A stretch of 45,180 nt of DNA from Rhodocyclaceae bacterium (lineage in GTDB: Bacteria; Pseudomonadota; Gammaproteobacteria; Burkholderiales; Rhodocyclaceae). The notes beneath the pieces are model-generated. The model made no database searches and was not told the DNA's origin. It saw only the letters and a list, made by a program, of their open reading frames with translations. The stretch spans positions 1 through 45,180 of the forward strand of contig JAGTRP010000026.1 of NCBI GenBank assembly GCA_018261935.1. The letters are read 5' to 3'. The position numbers and the translations under genes were made by a program. Shown piece by piece: positions 1-10,456 of this stretch (positions within the stretch are counted from its first letter, which is position 1; every line of letters starts with the position of its first letter).

Positions 1-90
1 AGCGGCACCGATGCCGGCAACTACACGGTAAGCGATGCCAGCGGCGCCACCGCCGGCATCGCCGCCCGGGCCATCACCGCCACCGGGATC
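1..90 (+). repeat. 90-bp exact direct repeat, copy 1
   Basis: Bases 1-90 are identical to bases 271-360. The copy encodes the end of a YDG repeat (SGTDAGNYTV onward). The identity may extend left of the window. Confidence 0.9.
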
Positions 91-270
91 ACCGCCAGCA
101 ACAAGGTTTACGACGCCGGCACGGCGGCGACCCTCAACTGGGGAGGCGCTGCCCTCAATGGCGTCATCGCCGGAGATGCGCTGAGCCTGGACACCAGCGG
201 CACCAGCGGCACTTTCGCCAACAAGAACGTCGGCACGGGCAAGGCGGTGACCGTCACCGGCCTGGCCCTG

Positions 271-360
271 AGCGGCACCGATGCCGGCAACTACACGGTA
301 AGCGATGCCAGCGGCGCCACCGCCGGCATCGCCGCCCGGGCCATCACCGCCACCGGGATC
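271..360 (+). repeat. 90-bp exact direct repeat, copy 2, ending at the frame break
   Basis: This copy is identical to 1-90. Identity ends exactly where the reading frame changes: after 360 the sequence continues with the middle of the next repeat rather than with its start (compare 91-118). Confidence 0.9.
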
Positions 361-404
361 CGACAGCGAGCCTCAACCTCGCCGGCGCAGCCCTGAGCGG
401 CGTC

Positions 405-3400
405 ATGCCAGGGGATCTGCTGAGCCTGTACACCATGGGCGCCAGCGGCAGTTTCGCCGACAAGAACGTCGGCACCGGCAAGGCAGTGACTGTCACTGGC
501 CTGAGCCTGATGGGGACCGATGCCGGTAACTACACGTTGAGCGGCGCCAGCGGCACCGCCGCCAACATCACCCCGGCCAGCCTGGTGGTCAGCGGCGTCA
601 GCGCAGCCAACAAGGTCTACGACGCCACCACCTTGGCCACCCTGTCGGGCGGCAGCGTCAGCGCCCTGGGGAGCGACAGCATCACCCTGCTGATCGGTGG
701 CGCCATCGGCGCTTTCGCCGACAAGAACGTCGGCAGCGCCAAGGCGGTGACTGCCAGCAGCTACGCCCTCAGCGGCCCGGACGCCGGCAACTACACCCTC
801 ATCCAGCCCACCGGGCTTGCCGCCGACATCACCCCGGCGACCCTGACCCTCACGGCTGTGGCCAACAGCAAGACCTACGACGCCGGCACCAGTGCCGCCG
901 CCACCCCGACGGTGGGCGGGCTGCGGGGCGCCGACACGGTGACCGGGCTCCTGGAAGCCTACGCCGACAAGAACGTGGGGACCGGCAAGACCCTCAACGT
1001 GGTGGGCTACGTGGTCAATGACGGCAACGGCGGCGCCAACTATGCCGTCACCACGGTGAACAACACCAGCGGCGTCATCACCCCGGCGACCCTGGCCATC
1101 AGCGGCCTGACGGCCCAGAACAAGGTCTACGACGCCACGACGGCGGCGACCCTGATCGGGGGCAGCGTCAGCGCCCTGATGGGCGACAGCGTCGCCCTGC
1201 TGACCGGGGGCGCCATCGGTGCCTTCGCCGACAAGAACGTCGGCAGCGGCAAGGCGGTGACCGCCAGCGGCTACACCCTCAGCGGCCCGGATGCCGGCAA
1301 CTACACCCTGATCCAGCCCACCGGGCTTTCCGCCGACATCACCCCGGTCTTTCTGTCGGTGAGCGGGGCGATGGCCCAGAACAAGGTCTACGACGCCACG
1401 ATGGCGGCGACCCTGACCGGGGGTAGCGTCGCCGCCCTGATGGGCGACAGCGTCACCCTGGTGACCGGGGGCGCGGGCGGAACCTTCGCCGACAAGAACG
1501 TGGGCAGCGCCAAGGCGGTGACCGCCAGCGGCTACAGCCTGAGCGGCCTGGACGCCGGCAACTACGCCCTCATCCAGCCCACCGGGCTTTCCGCCGACAT
1601 CACCCCGGCCAGCCTTATCCTGACCGCCGCCCCCAACACCAAGACCTACGACGCCACCACCGGCGCCGCCGCCCTCCCGACGGTGAGCGGCCTTCAGGGT
1701 GCCGACACGGTGAGCGGCCTCACCGAAGCCTACGCTGATAAGAATGCCGGCACCGGCAAGACCCTGGTGGTCACCGGTTACACCATCAACGACGGCAACG
1801 GCGGCAAGAACTACACGGTCAGCAAGGTTTCCGGCGCCAGCGGCGAGATCACCCCGGCCCTCCTCGCCTACGAGGCCAGTCCGGCCAAGGCGACCGTCGG
1901 CCAGGCCCTGCCCGCCCTCTCCGGCACGGTCACCGGGTTCGTCGGCGGCGAGACCCAAGCCTCGGACACGACCGGCACGCCGGCCTGGACGACGCCGGCC
2001 ACCGCATCCAGTACGGCGGGCACCTATGCCATCGACGGCAACGGGCTGTCGGCCGCCAATTACACCTTCGTCCAGGCCTCCGCCAACGCCACGGCCCTGA
2101 CCTTGGCCGAGGCAAGCTCTTCGGCCGGACCATCCACGGCCCAGGACAGCGGCACCATCGCCGCCCAGACGCAGACGACAGCCTCGGCTCCCATCGTGTC
2201 ACTGCCCCCCCAGGATCCGACCCAGGCGGGCGTCATCATCGACAATCAGATGACCTCACCCACTTCCCTGACGGCCACCTCCTCGACAACCCTGCTGGCG
2301 GCCGCCGAGGCGGCCGGCAATGCGGGTGCCGAATCGACCGGGAAAGCGCTAGGGAAGGCGCTTGAAAAGGCTGCCGACACCGCCGAAAAAGCGGCTGAAA
2401 AGGTGGCAGACAAAGCCGAGAAAGCCGCTGACAAGGCGGAAAAGGCCGTCGAGAAATCCAAGGACAAGGACGACAAGCCGGCCGAGAAGAAGCAGGAAGC
2501 CGCCAAGACCGCCCAGAAAACCGATGGAGCCATCCCCAAGGGAGCGGCGGCCTTCGCCCGAATCAATCTGGCCAGCATGACCCCGGCCGCCGTCCAGGCC
2601 ATGCTGACGGTCCGCCACGAGGTCAAGACCCAGGCCCTCCAGGAGGGCCTGGCGAAGCTTCAGGTGGACAAGAAGCTGGCCGAGCTCAAGGGCTGCGCTT
2701 CCGCCGCCGCGGCCGTCGGCGGTGACTGCCTGGCCACTCCCCTGCAAATGAAGGAACTCATCCGGTCCACCCAGCCCACCATCGCCCGGCCCCCGCCGGT
2801 CTTTGCCGCCCTGCCGGCCATCGAGAAGAAGGTGGCGGTGCTCATCGGCAGCAATGCCTACCAGGACAAGACGATTCCCTCCCTGGACTCTCCCGTACCC
2901 GACGTCGAAGCCGTGGCCAAGATTCTGGAGCAGCGCCTGGGTTACGAGGTGCGTATCCTGCGGGATGCGGGCAAGAAGGATATGGTGAAGGCGTTCAACC
3001 GGATCGCCGGCGAATTGGGCAACAACGACTCCGTCACCGTCTATTACGCCGGCCACGGCTACCAGTCGGAAGAAACAGGGACGGGCTACTGGATTCCTGC
3101 CGACGCCAAGGCAAGCGACCCCGGCACCTGGATATCGAACCAGGACGTCAGCAGGTTCCTGTCCCAGTTGCCGGCCAAGCAGGTCATGCTGATCTCCGAC
3201 AGCTGCTATTCCGGCTCCCTGGCCAAGGGCGGCCGGGAGAGCCTCGGCAAAGCGGCGAACGCCGGCGACATCCTCGGGAAGCGCTCGGTGGTCGTCATGT
3301 CCTCGGGAGGCGAGGAACCGGTATCCGACGAGGGTAGGAACGGGCACTCCATTTTTGCCTACAGCCTGATGGAGGCCCTGAACGGGGTGAATTCCTGGCA

Positions 3401-3539
3401 GACGGGCAGCGCCGTCCATGAAAAGGTCCAGGCCGCCGTCACCAAGGAATTCCCGCAGTCCCCCCAATACGGCGCCGCCACGGCGGCCGGCCACACGGCC
3501 GGCGGAGAATACCTGCTGGAAGTCCGACGCAACCAGTAA
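405..3539 (+). CDS. YDG/MBG-repeat exoprotein with C-terminal caspase-like (peptidase C14) domain
   Basis: Numbering is from the ATG at 405, which is only the first Met after a frame break; the coding frame is open from about 363. Residues about 1-490 are tandem YDG-type repeats of about 80-86 residues (KVYDATT, FADKNVGS, GYTLSGPDAGNYTLIQPTG). They are followed by an MBG-like module at about 490-570 (TVGQALPALSGTVTGF). A Ser/Thr-rich stretch and a Lys/Ala/Glu-rich, probably helical segment (about 645-710) form a linker. From about 808 a caspase fold begins (KKVAVLIGSNAY), with catalytic His884 in YYAGHGY and Cys934 in SDSCYSGS. YDG/MBG repeats are typical of large secreted or surface proteins related to filamentous haemagglutinins. 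C14 proteases cut after basic or acidic residues. An extracellular or surface location is inferred because the N-terminus is not visible. Confidence 0.85.
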   Translation: MPGDLLSLYTMGASGSFADKNVGTGKAVTVTGLSLMGTDAGNYTLSGASGTAANITPASLVVSGVSAANKVYDATTLATLSGGSVSALGSDSITLLIGGAIGAFADKNVGSAKAVTASSYALSGPDAGNYTLIQPTGLAADITPATLTLTAVANSKTYDAGTSAAATPTVGGLRGADTVTGLLEAYADKNVGTGKTLNVVGYVVNDGNGGANYAVTTVNNTSGVITPATLAISGLTAQNKVYDATTAATLIGGSVSALMGDSVALLTGGAIGAFADKNVGSGKAVTASGYTLSGPDAGNYTLIQPTGLSADITPVFLSVSGAMAQNKVYDATMAATLTGGSVAALMGDSVTLVTGGAGGTFADKNVGSAKAVTASGYSLSGLDAGNYALIQPTGLSADITPASLILTAAPNTKTYDATTGAAALPTVSGLQGADTVSGLTEAYADKNAGTGKTLVVTGYTINDGNGGKNYTVSKVSGASGEITPALLAYEASPAKATVGQALPALSGTVTGFVGGETQASDTTGTPAWTTPATASSTAGTYAIDGNGLSAANYTFVQASANATALTLAEASSSAGPSTAQDSGTIAAQTQTTASAPIVSLPPQDPTQAGVIIDNQMTSPTSLTATSSTTLLAAAEAAGNAGAESTGKALGKALEKAADTAEKAAEKVADKAEKAADKAEKAVEKSKDKDDKPAEKKQEAAKTAQKTDGAIPKGAAAFARINLASMTPAAVQAMLTVRHEVKTQALQEGLAKLQVDKKLAELKGCASAAAAVGGDCLATPLQMKELIRSTQPTIARPPPVFAALPAIEKKVAVLIGSNAYQDKTIPSLDSPVPDVEAVAKILEQRLGYEVRILRDAGKKDMVKAFNRIAGELGNNDSVTVYYAGHGYQSEETGTGYWIPADAKASDPGTWISNQDVSRFLSQLPAKQVMLISDSCYSGSLAKGGRESLGKAANAGDILGKRSVVVMSSGGEEPVSDEGRNGHSIFAYSLMEALNGVNSWQTGSAVHEKVQAAVTKEFPQSPQYGAATAAGHTAGGEYLLEVRRNQ
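598..1860 (+). repeat. Tandem YDG-type coding repeats, period about 255 bp
   Basis: Five successive units begin near 598, 855, 1110, 1368 and 1625, each with a KVYDA or KTYDA motif followed by a DKNVG or DKNAG motif. Two subtypes are mixed: one with LIQPTGL (units 1, 3, 4) and one with NDGNGG (units 2, 5). Units 1, 3 and 4 are very similar in nucleotide sequence, which favours recombination and misassembly. Confidence 0.8.
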
Positions 3540-3579
3540 GCGAACGCGATTCGCCTCCCTCGCCGCGGAAGCGGGCAGC

Positions 3580-3615
3580 GCATAAGGCGGCGCCGCCTTA
3601 TGCCATAGCATGGCA
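3580..3615. repeat. 24-bp perfect palindrome plus adjacent hairpin
   Basis: Bases 3580-3603 form a perfect 24-bp palindrome (arms GCATAAGGCGGC and its complement). It overlaps a second inverted repeat, TGCCAT-AGC-ATGGCA, at 3601-3615. The cluster lies between the caspase-domain gene and galE. It could act as a transcription terminator, but no T-run follows on either strand. Confidence 0.6.
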
Positions 3616-3740
3616 TAGGCCATGGAACGCCATCGAATTTAACTACTTTGCCGTATTGGCCCTGCTAAGATGCCGTGCTTTAGTATCAGGCGGGTCGTCC
3701 CATGGCTCGCCTTTCCCCTAAACCACTTGATTTCCTATCC

Positions 3741-4751
3741 ATGATCCTCGTCACAGGCGGCACCGGCTACATCGGCTCCCACACCGTGGTGGAGTTGATG
3801 GCCGCAGGCAGTGAACTCCTGATTCTCGACAACTTCTGTAACAGCAAGCCGGCGGTGCTCGATCGCATCGAGCGCATCGGCGGCCGGCGCCCCGCTTTCG
3901 TGGAGACGGATATCCGGGACCGGGCCGGACTCGAACGCATCTTTCGGGACTATCCCATCGATGCGGTGATCCACTTTGCCGGCTTGAAAGCAGTGGGCGA
4001 GTCGGTGGCCCAGCCCCAGCGCTACTACGACAACAACGTCCACGGCAGCCTGGTCCTCTTCGAGGCCATGGCCGCCCATGGCGTCAGGCAGCTGGTCTTC
4101 AGTTCCTCCGCCACCGTCTATGGCGATCCCCACGCGGTTCCCATCCGGGAAGACTTCCCCCTGCAGGCCACCAACCCCTATGGCCGCTCCAAGCTCATGG
4201 TGGAAGACATCCTGCGGGACCTGGCCAAGGCCGACCCCGGGTGGCGCATCGCCCTGCTGCGCTACTTCAATCCTGTGGGCGCCCACGGGAGCGGCCTCAT
4301 CGGCGAGGACCCCAACGGCATCCCCAACAATCTCATGCCCTTCATCGCCCAGGTGGCGGTGGGCAAGCGGGACAAGTTGCCGGTGTTCGGGAACGATTAC
4401 CCGACTCCGGACGGCACCGGCGTGCGGGACTACATCCATGTGGTGGATCTCGCCCTCGGCCACCTGGCGGCCCTGGATTATCTTCACCGAAACCCGGGCC
4501 TGCTCACCGTCAACCTGGGCACGGGCCAGGGATACAGCGTGCTCGACATGGTGAAGGCCTTCGAGGCGGCCAGCGGCAGGGCCGTTCCCTACCAGATCGT
4601 CGGCAGGCGCCCCGGCGACATCGCCGCCTGCTACGCCGACCCCGCACTCGCCCATGAGCGCCTGGGCTGGAAGGCCCGGCTCGGTATCCGGGAGATGTGC
4701 GAAGACACCTGGCGCTGGCAATCCATGAATCCCAGCGGATTCGAGGACTAG
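3741..4751 (+). CDS. galE: UDP-glucose 4-epimerase
   Basis: This is an NAD-dependent short-chain epimerase that interconverts UDP-glucose and UDP-galactose in the cytoplasm, supplying galactose for LPS or exopolysaccharide. The N-terminal Rossmann motif is TGGTGYIGS. The catalytic tyrosine pair is Y147 and K151 in NPYGRSK, preceded by SSSATVYG. Length is 336 residues, normal for GalE. An upstream ATG at 3702 would add 13 residues, but MILVTGG at 3741 matches the usual family start. It is followed 26 nt later by the GDP-mannose enzyme, so the two probably form a sugar-nucleotide operon. Confidence 0.93.
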   Translation: MILVTGGTGYIGSHTVVELMAAGSELLILDNFCNSKPAVLDRIERIGGRRPAFVETDIRDRAGLERIFRDYPIDAVIHFAGLKAVGESVAQPQRYYDNNVHGSLVLFEAMAAHGVRQLVFSSSATVYGDPHAVPIREDFPLQATNPYGRSKLMVEDILRDLAKADPGWRIALLRYFNPVGAHGSGLIGEDPNGIPNNLMPFIAQVAVGKRDKLPVFGNDYPTPDGTGVRDYIHVVDLALGHLAALDYLHRNPGLLTVNLGTGQGYSVLDMVKAFEAASGRAVPYQIVGRRPGDIAACYADPALAHERLGWKARLGIREMCEDTWRWQSMNPSGFED

Positions 4752-4777
4752 ATGAACTTGTCTTGGAGCGATTCAAG

Positions 4778-6223
4778 ATGCGGATTCAGCCTGTTATTCT
4801 CTGCGGCGGGTCGGGCACCCGGCTGTGGCCGCTATCCCGGGAACAGTATCCCAAGCAGTTGTTGAAGCTCTGCGGCGAACGCACCATGTTGCAGGCGACG
4901 GCCTTGCGCCTGGCCGGCATGCACCTGGCAGCGGGCGACGCACTGGCGCCGCCCCTGCTGGTGGGCAACGAGGAATACCGTTTCCTGATGGCCCAGCAGA
5001 TCCAGGAGACCGGGCTGCCCCGCGCCATGTTCATCCTCGAACCCTGCGGCCGTAACACGGCGCCGGCGCTTACCCTGGCTACCCTGGCGGCCATTGACGA
5101 TGGCCAGGATCCTGTCCTGGTCATCATGCCCGCCGACCACGTGATCCAGGACGAAGGCGCCTTCTGCCAGGCAGTCGCCAAGGCTGCGCCCCTGGCCAAT
5201 GGGGGCCGGCTGGTCACCTTCGGCATCCAGCCCACCGCCCCCGAAACCGGCTACGGCTATATCAAGCAGGGAGCGGCCCTGGAGGAAGGGAGCTGCCAGG
5301 TCGAGCTGTTTGTCGAGAAGCCGGACCTCGCCACAGCCGAAGCTTACTTGGCCAGCGGCCAGTATCTCTGGAATAGCGGGATTTTCGTCATCAAGGCTTC
5401 CACTTGGCTGACTACGCTCGAGCGCTGCCGTCCCGACATCGCCGCCGCCTGCCTCAAGGCCTTCGAGGGCAGCCAGCGGGACCGGGAATTCCTGCGGCCG
5501 GACAAGGCTGCCTTTGCTGCCTGCCCGGCCGATTCCATCGACTACGCCGTGATGGAACCCCTGACCCAGCCCGGCGCCAATACCGGCGAAGTGGCGGTGC
5601 TGCCCCTCGACGCCCGCTGGTCGGATGTCGGCGCCTGGAGCGCGCTATGGGAAATCGGCGACAAGGACGCCGACCAGAACGTCCTCATGGGCGACATCAT
5701 CACAGTCGACACCCACAATACCCTGGTGCTGGGCAACGGCCGTCTGGTGGCCTGCGTGGGCCTCGACAACACCATCGTGGTGGAGACTCCGGACGCCATC
5801 CTGGTGGCCGACAAGGACCAGATCCAGAAGGTCAAGGACCTGGTCGGGCACCTGAAGGAACGTCGGCGCAGCGAATCCTATTCCCATCGCAAGGTCTTTC
5901 GTCCCTGGGGCTCTTACGACAGCATCGATTTCGGTAACCGCTTCCAGGTCAAGCGCATCATCGTCACCCCCGGCGCCTGCCTCTCCCTGCAGATGCACTA
6001 CCACCGGGCCGAACACTGGATCGTGGTTTCCGGCACCGCCAAGGTCACCCGGGGCGAAGAGACTTTCCTGGTATCGGAAAACCAGTCCACCTACATTCCC
6101 CTGGGCACCGTCCACCGCTTGGAAAACCCCGGCAAGCTGCCCCTGGAAATGATCGAGGTGCAGTCCGGCAGCTATCTGGGAGAAGATGACATCATCCGCT
6201 TCGAGGACCAGTACGGGCGGTAG
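4778..6223 (+). CDS. manC: Mannose-1-phosphate guanylyltransferase / mannose-6-phosphate isomerase
   Basis: This bifunctional type II enzyme (AlgA/XanB/ManC family, 481 residues) makes GDP-mannose from fructose-6-phosphate with the help of a phosphomannomutase. The N-terminal nucleotidyltransferase domain has GGSGTRLWPLS near residue 10 and FVEKP at 178-182. The C-terminal cupin isomerase domain has HYHRAEH at 407-413, which carries metal-ligand histidines. An open frame runs upstream to 4697, but the start at 4778 is preceded by GGAG at suitable spacing and gives the family N-terminus. It lies downstream of galE and converges with cysQ. No phosphomannomutase gene is visible in the window. 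Confidence 0.92.
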   Translation: MRIQPVILCGGSGTRLWPLSREQYPKQLLKLCGERTMLQATALRLAGMHLAAGDALAPPLLVGNEEYRFLMAQQIQETGLPRAMFILEPCGRNTAPALTLATLAAIDDGQDPVLVIMPADHVIQDEGAFCQAVAKAAPLANGGRLVTFGIQPTAPETGYGYIKQGAALEEGSCQVELFVEKPDLATAEAYLASGQYLWNSGIFVIKASTWLTTLERCRPDIAAACLKAFEGSQRDREFLRPDKAAFAACPADSIDYAVMEPLTQPGANTGEVAVLPLDARWSDVGAWSALWEIGDKDADQNVLMGDIITVDTHNTLVLGNGRLVACVGLDNTIVVETPDAILVADKDQIQKVKDLVGHLKERRRSESYSHRKVFRPWGSYDSIDFGNRFQVKRIIVTPGACLSLQMHYHRAEHWIVVSGTAKVTRGEETFLVSENQSTYIPLGTVHRLENPGKLPLEMIEVQSGSYLGEDDIIRFEDQYGR

Positions 6224-6253
6224 GGCGCCCCGGTCTCCGTGCCCCTGACGCCC

Positions 6254-7062
<809 letters not shown>

Positions 7063-7063
<1 letters not shown>

Positions 7064-7677
7064 CAGCGCATTTCCAGAGGGAGGATGTTGCGCTGCCGCA
7101 GGAAATCGACAATCTGCCCGACGCAGTCGGACAGCGGCGATCCGCCGGTATTGACCACAAGCTCCGGGTTCTCCGGCGCTTCGTAGGGAGACGAGATGCC
7201 CGTGAATTCCTTGATCTCACCGGCCCGGGCGCGACGGTACATGTCCTTGACGTCGCGCCGCTCGCAGACTTCCAGGCTCGCCTGGCAATAGATCTCGATG
7301 AAATCCCCATGGGGGAACAGGCTGCGGGCCCGCTCCCGGTCCGCCCGCAGGGGAGAAATGAAGGCAGCCATGGCGATTACACCGGCTTCGATGAAGAGCT
7401 TCGCCACCTCGCCGATGCGCCGGATGTTTTCGGAGCGGTCGTGGATGGAAAAGCCCAGGTCCGAACATAGGCCATGGCGGATATTGTCGCCGTCCAGGAC
7501 CAAGGTCCGGCAATCGAACCGGTACAGTTCTGCTTCGACGGCATGGGCCAGCGTGGACTTTCCCGCCCCCGAAAGGCCCGTGAACCAGAGTACGACCGAA
7601 CGGTGACGGTTCTTCTCTTCCCGCCGGGAACGGCTGACCGTGGCATGGTGCCAGACGGTATTGCGGTCCTTGATCAT
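7063..7677 (-). CDS. cysC: Adenylyl-sulfate kinase
   Basis: CysC phosphorylates adenosine 5'-phosphosulfate (APS) to PAPS. The Walker A motif is GLSGAGKST (residues 34-42), with [10 protein letters not shown] following and FISPLRADR in the middle. The frame is open far upstream, but the start at 7677 gives a 204-residue protein that begins with the usual family N-terminus ([12 protein letters not shown]). It is first in a two-gene unit with cysQ. The spacer up to 7770 is A+T-rich and probably carries its own promoter. No ATP sulfurylase gene or PAPS reductase gene is in the window. Confidence 0.93.
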
Positions 7678-7769
7678 TCTTCTAGCCCCTTCCACCTGAG
7701 CCACGGGGTCAGGCATGGCGACATGACGTATTGGAAATATAGGTTGATAACATATATCTCCCCATCGCA

Positions 7770-8555
7770 TCACCACTGCAGCAGGAATTCCTTCCAGTGG
7801 TTCGCTCCGATCTCCTGCAGCCGCGCCCGCACGAAATCGGCCTCTGCCTGCTCCTCCTGCGCGGTCAATTCCCCCCGCATGCGCCGGAAGCGGTTGTAGA
7901 CCATATAGGTATTCACCACATCGGTCTCGCAGTAATCGCGGATGTCGGCGATCTTGCCTTCCTGCCAGGCATCCCATACCTTGCCGCCGTCCATCCCGAG
8001 CTTGCCGGGGAGCCCGATGAGCTTGGCGAGGTCGTCCAGGGGCGCATTGGCCCGGGGCTGGTAGAGGGCCAGCAGATCCATGAGGTCCAGGTGGCGGGTG
8101 TGGTAGCGGCTAATGTAGTTGTTCCACTTGAAATCGCGGCTATCGGCATAATCGCCGTCCCCCATATCCCAATAACGGGGCGCCGTGACGCCGTGGAGCA
8201 TGCCCCGGTAATGCAGCACCGGCAGGTCGAAGCCGCCGCCGTTCCAGGACACCAGGCGCGGCGTAAACTTCTCCACGCCGTCGAAAAAGCGCTGGATGAT
8301 CTCCCCTTCCGATTGCTCGGGCTCCGACAGGGACCACACCTTGAAGGTGTCCCCGGCCCGCAGGACACAGGAAATGGTCACCACCCGCTGCAGGTAGTGG
8401 GGCAGGAAATCCGTGCCGTTCTTGGCGCGGCGCTGCTGGAAGGCGAGTTCGGCCACCTCGGCATCGGAAAGCTCGGGTGGAAGATCGTTGAGGCGACGCA
8501 GTCCCGGCACATCGGGAATGGTCTCGATGTCGAAAACCAGGGTGGGAGCAAACAT
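7770..8555 (-). CDS. Predicted 3'-5' exonuclease related to the PolB exonuclease domain
   Basis: The 261-residue protein matches the DEDD-type exonuclease family related to the proofreading domain of DNA polymerase B. Motif I is FDIETIPD at the N-terminus, motif II is [12 protein letters not shown] in the middle, and motif III is near [12 protein letters not shown]. The frame is open upstream to 8669, but ATG 8555 gives the correct N-terminus and lies one base after the cysM stop, so it is the last gene of the lapA-to-cysM operon. The in vivo substrate of this stand-alone family is not established. Confidence 0.85.
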   Translation of the reverse strand: MFAPTLVFDIETIPDVPGLRRLNDLPPELSDAEVAELAFQQRRAKNGTDFLPHYLQRVVTISCVLRAGDTFKVWSLSEPEQSEGEIIQRFFDGVEKFTPRLVSWNGGGFDLPVLHYRGMLHGVTAPRYWDMGDGDYADSRDFKWNNYISRYHTRHLDLMDLLALYQPRANAPLDDLAKLIGLPGKLGMDGGKVWDAWQEGKIADIRDYCETDVVNTYMVYNRFRRMRGELTAQEEQAEADFVRARLQEIGANHWKEFLLQW

Positions 8556-8556
8556 G

Positions 8557-9456
8557 TCAGGCGGGAAAGACGCCAGTGGAGAGGTAACGGTCGCCGCGGT
8601 CGCAGACGATGGAGACGATGACGGCGTTTTCCAGCTCGGCAGCCAGCCGCAGGGCCACGGCCATGGCACCGCCGGAGGAGATGCCGGCGAAGATGCCCTC
8701 CTCCCGCGCCAGTCGTCGGGTCATGTCCTCGGCCGCCGCCTGGCTCACGCTCTCTATCCGGTCCACCCGGCTGCGGTCGAAAATTTTCGGCAGGTAGGCT
8801 TCCGGCCACTTGCGGATGCCGGGGATCTGGCTGCCCTCGTCGGGCTGGCAGCCGACGATCTGGATGGCCGGGTTCATTTCCTTCAGGTAGCGGGAGGCGC
8901 CCATGATAGTGCCGGTCGTGCCCATGCTGGAGACCAGATGGGTCACCCGCCCCTCCGTGTCCCGCCAGATCTCCGGCCCGGTGCCCTCGTAATGGGAAAG
9001 CGGGTTGTCCGGGTTGGCGAACTGGTCCAGGATAATGCCCTTGCCCTCGTCCCGCATGCGCTCCGCCATGTCCCGGGCGAGTTCCATGCCGCCGCCCTTG
9101 GGGGTGAGCACCAAGTCGGCCCCGTAGGCGGCCATGGTCTGGCGGCGCTCCAGGCTCTGGTTTTCCGGCATCACCAGGATCATCCGGTAGCCCTTGATGG
9201 CGGCCGCCATGGCCAGGGCGATGCCGGTGTTGCCGGAAGTGGCTTCGATGAGGGTATCCCCCGGCTTGATGTCTCCCCGGGCCTCGGCCCGGTCGATCAT
9301 GGAGAGGGCGGGCCGGTCCTTCACCGACCCGGCCGGGTTGTTGCCTTCCAGCTTGGCGAGGATCACGTTGTTGCGGCTCTCGGCCAGGGGACCGGGCAGG
9401 CGCTTGAGCCGCACCAGGGGAGTATTGCCGACGTAATCCTCGAGGGTCTTATACAT
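8557..9456 (-). CDS. cysM: Cysteine synthase B (O-acetylserine sulfhydrylase)
   Basis: This PLP enzyme makes cysteine from O-acetylserine and sulfide or thiosulfate. The PLP lysine is K46 in NPAGSVKDR. The phosphate-binding loop is SGNTGIALA, and the short 299-residue length is typical of CysM rather than CysK. The N-terminus [17 protein letters not shown] is the family start. Its start codon lies inside the last codons of hldD (8-nt overlap), and its stop is one base before the exonuclease gene. Confidence 0.93.
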   Translation of the reverse strand: MYKTLEDYVGNTPLVRLKRLPGPLAESRNNVILAKLEGNNPAGSVKDRPALSMIDRAEARGDIKPGDTLIEATSGNTGIALAMAAAIKGYRMILVMPENQSLERRQTMAAYGADLVLTPKGGGMELARDMAERMRDEGKGIILDQFANPDNPLSHYEGTGPEIWRDTEGRVTHLVSSMGTTGTIMGASRYLKEMNPAIQIVGCQPDEGSQIPGIRKWPEAYLPKIFDRSRVDRIESVSQAAAEDMTRRLAREEGIFAGISSGGAMAVALRLAAELENAVIVSIVCDRGDRYLSTGVFPA

Positions 9457-10447
9457 GCTCGTTCAGCCAGCGGACGTATTGGGCCACGCCCTCCTCCACC
9501 GTCGCCATGGGGGCCTCGTAGCCAGCCGCTCGCAGCCGGGTGAGGTCGGCCTGGGTGAAGGCCTGATACTTGCCCTTCAGGGCATCGGGGAAAGGCACAT
9601 ATTCGAGTAGTCCCTGAGCCCGCAGTTCAGCCAGATTCAAAGGCGCCTCGCCCTTCAGGGTCCGGCAGCCGTTGACCGTCGCCACCGCCACATCATTGAA
9701 GCTCTGGGCCCGCCCGGAACCCAGGTTGTAGATGCCGGAGATTTCCGGGTGGTCGAGGAACCAGAGGTTGACCTTGGCGACGTCGCCGACAAAGACGAAG
9801 TCGCGCCGCTGCTCGCCGTCGGCATAGCCGTGGGAGCCTTCGAAGAGCCTGACCTTGCCGTCCGCCCGGTACTGGTTGAAATGGTGGAAGGCCACCGAGG
9901 CCATGCGCCCCTTGTGGTTCTCCCAGGGGCCATAGACGTTGAAGTAGCGGAAGCCGACGATCTGGGAGGACGAGCCCTCGGCCAGCCGCCGGCGCACGAT
10001 CTGGTCGAAGAGGAACTTGGAATAGCCGTAAACGTTCAGGGGAGCCTCGTACTGCCGCTCTTCCTTGAAGACGCTGCTGCCTCCGTAAGTGGCAGCGCTG
10101 GAGGCATAGAGAAACTGCACGTCCTGGTCCTGACACCAGTCGAGGAGGATGAGGGAGTAGCGGTAATTGTTCTCCATCATGTAGCGGCCGTCGGTTTCCA
10201 TGGTGTCCGAACAGGCGCCCTCGTGGAAAATGGCGTCGATCTCGCCGTCGAAGTGGCCGGCCTGGATACGCTGGATGAAGTCCTCCTTGTCCAGGTAGTC
10301 GGCAATCTCGCAATCCACCAGGTTCTTGAACTTGTCGGCCTTGGTGAGGTTATCCACCGCGAGGATGTTCTTCACCCCCCGCTCGTTGAGGGATTTGACC
10401 AGGTTGGCTCCAATAAACCCGGCTGCGCCGGTGACGACGGTATACAT
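9449..10447 (-). CDS. hldD: ADP-L-glycero-D-manno-heptose 6-epimerase
   Basis: This is the last enzyme of ADP-heptose synthesis for the LPS inner core, an NADP-dependent epimerase of the short-chain dehydrogenase superfamily. The Rossmann loop is GAAGFIGAN, the active-site serines are in SSAATYG (116-122), and the tyrosine/lysine pair is Y140/K144 in NVYGYSK. The full length is 332 residues. It follows the heptose kinase gene with a 9-nt gap and overlaps cysM by 8 nt. Confidence 0.94.
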   Translation of the reverse strand: MYTVVTGAAGFIGANLVKSLNERGVKNILAVDNLTKADKFKNLVDCEIADYLDKEDFIQRIQAGHFDGEIDAIFHEGACSDTMETDGRYMMENNYRYSLILLDWCQDQDVQFLYASSAATYGGSSVFKEERQYEAPLNVYGYSKFLFDQIVRRRLAEGSSSQIVGFRYFNVYGPWENHKGRMASVAFHHFNQYRADGKVRLFEGSHGYADGEQRRDFVFVGDVAKVNLWFLDHPEISGIYNLGSGRAQSFNDVAVATVNGCRTLKGEAPLNLAELRAQGLLEYVPFPDALKGKYQAFTQADLTRLRAAGYEAPMATVEEGVAQYVRWLNEHV

Positions 10448-10456
10448 AGGCTTTCC

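Larger units (their letters stand above)
1..396 (+). pseudogene. Upstream fragment of the YDG/MBG-repeat exoprotein, cut by a frame break
   Basis: This reading frame is open from the first base of the window and stops at TGA 394-396. It encodes the end of one repeat and a complete YDG-type repeat of about 90 residues, with the landmarks NKVYDAGTAATL, FANKNVGTGKAVTVTG and LSGTDAGNYTV. The same landmarks recur downstream in a different frame. Homology to the repeat continues past 361, but in the frame of the downstream ORF (TASLNLAGAALSGV, from 363), so the two parts were one gene or are one gene with an assembly error at about 360. The true start and signal sequence lie outside the window. Read alone, this is a broken 5' piece of the caspase-domain protein that follows. 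Confidence 0.7.

Noticed and set aside
1-2000. CRISPR array
   Set aside because: The repeats are coding, about 255 bp in period, and vary in sequence as protein repeats do. No short repeat-spacer pattern was seen here or elsewhere in the window.
291-3623. Long minus-strand open frames, Gly/Ala/His-rich, opposite the repeat protein
   Set aside because: They are antisense shadows of the YDG/MBG repeats and the caspase domain, with repetitive composition copied from the sense-strand repeats.
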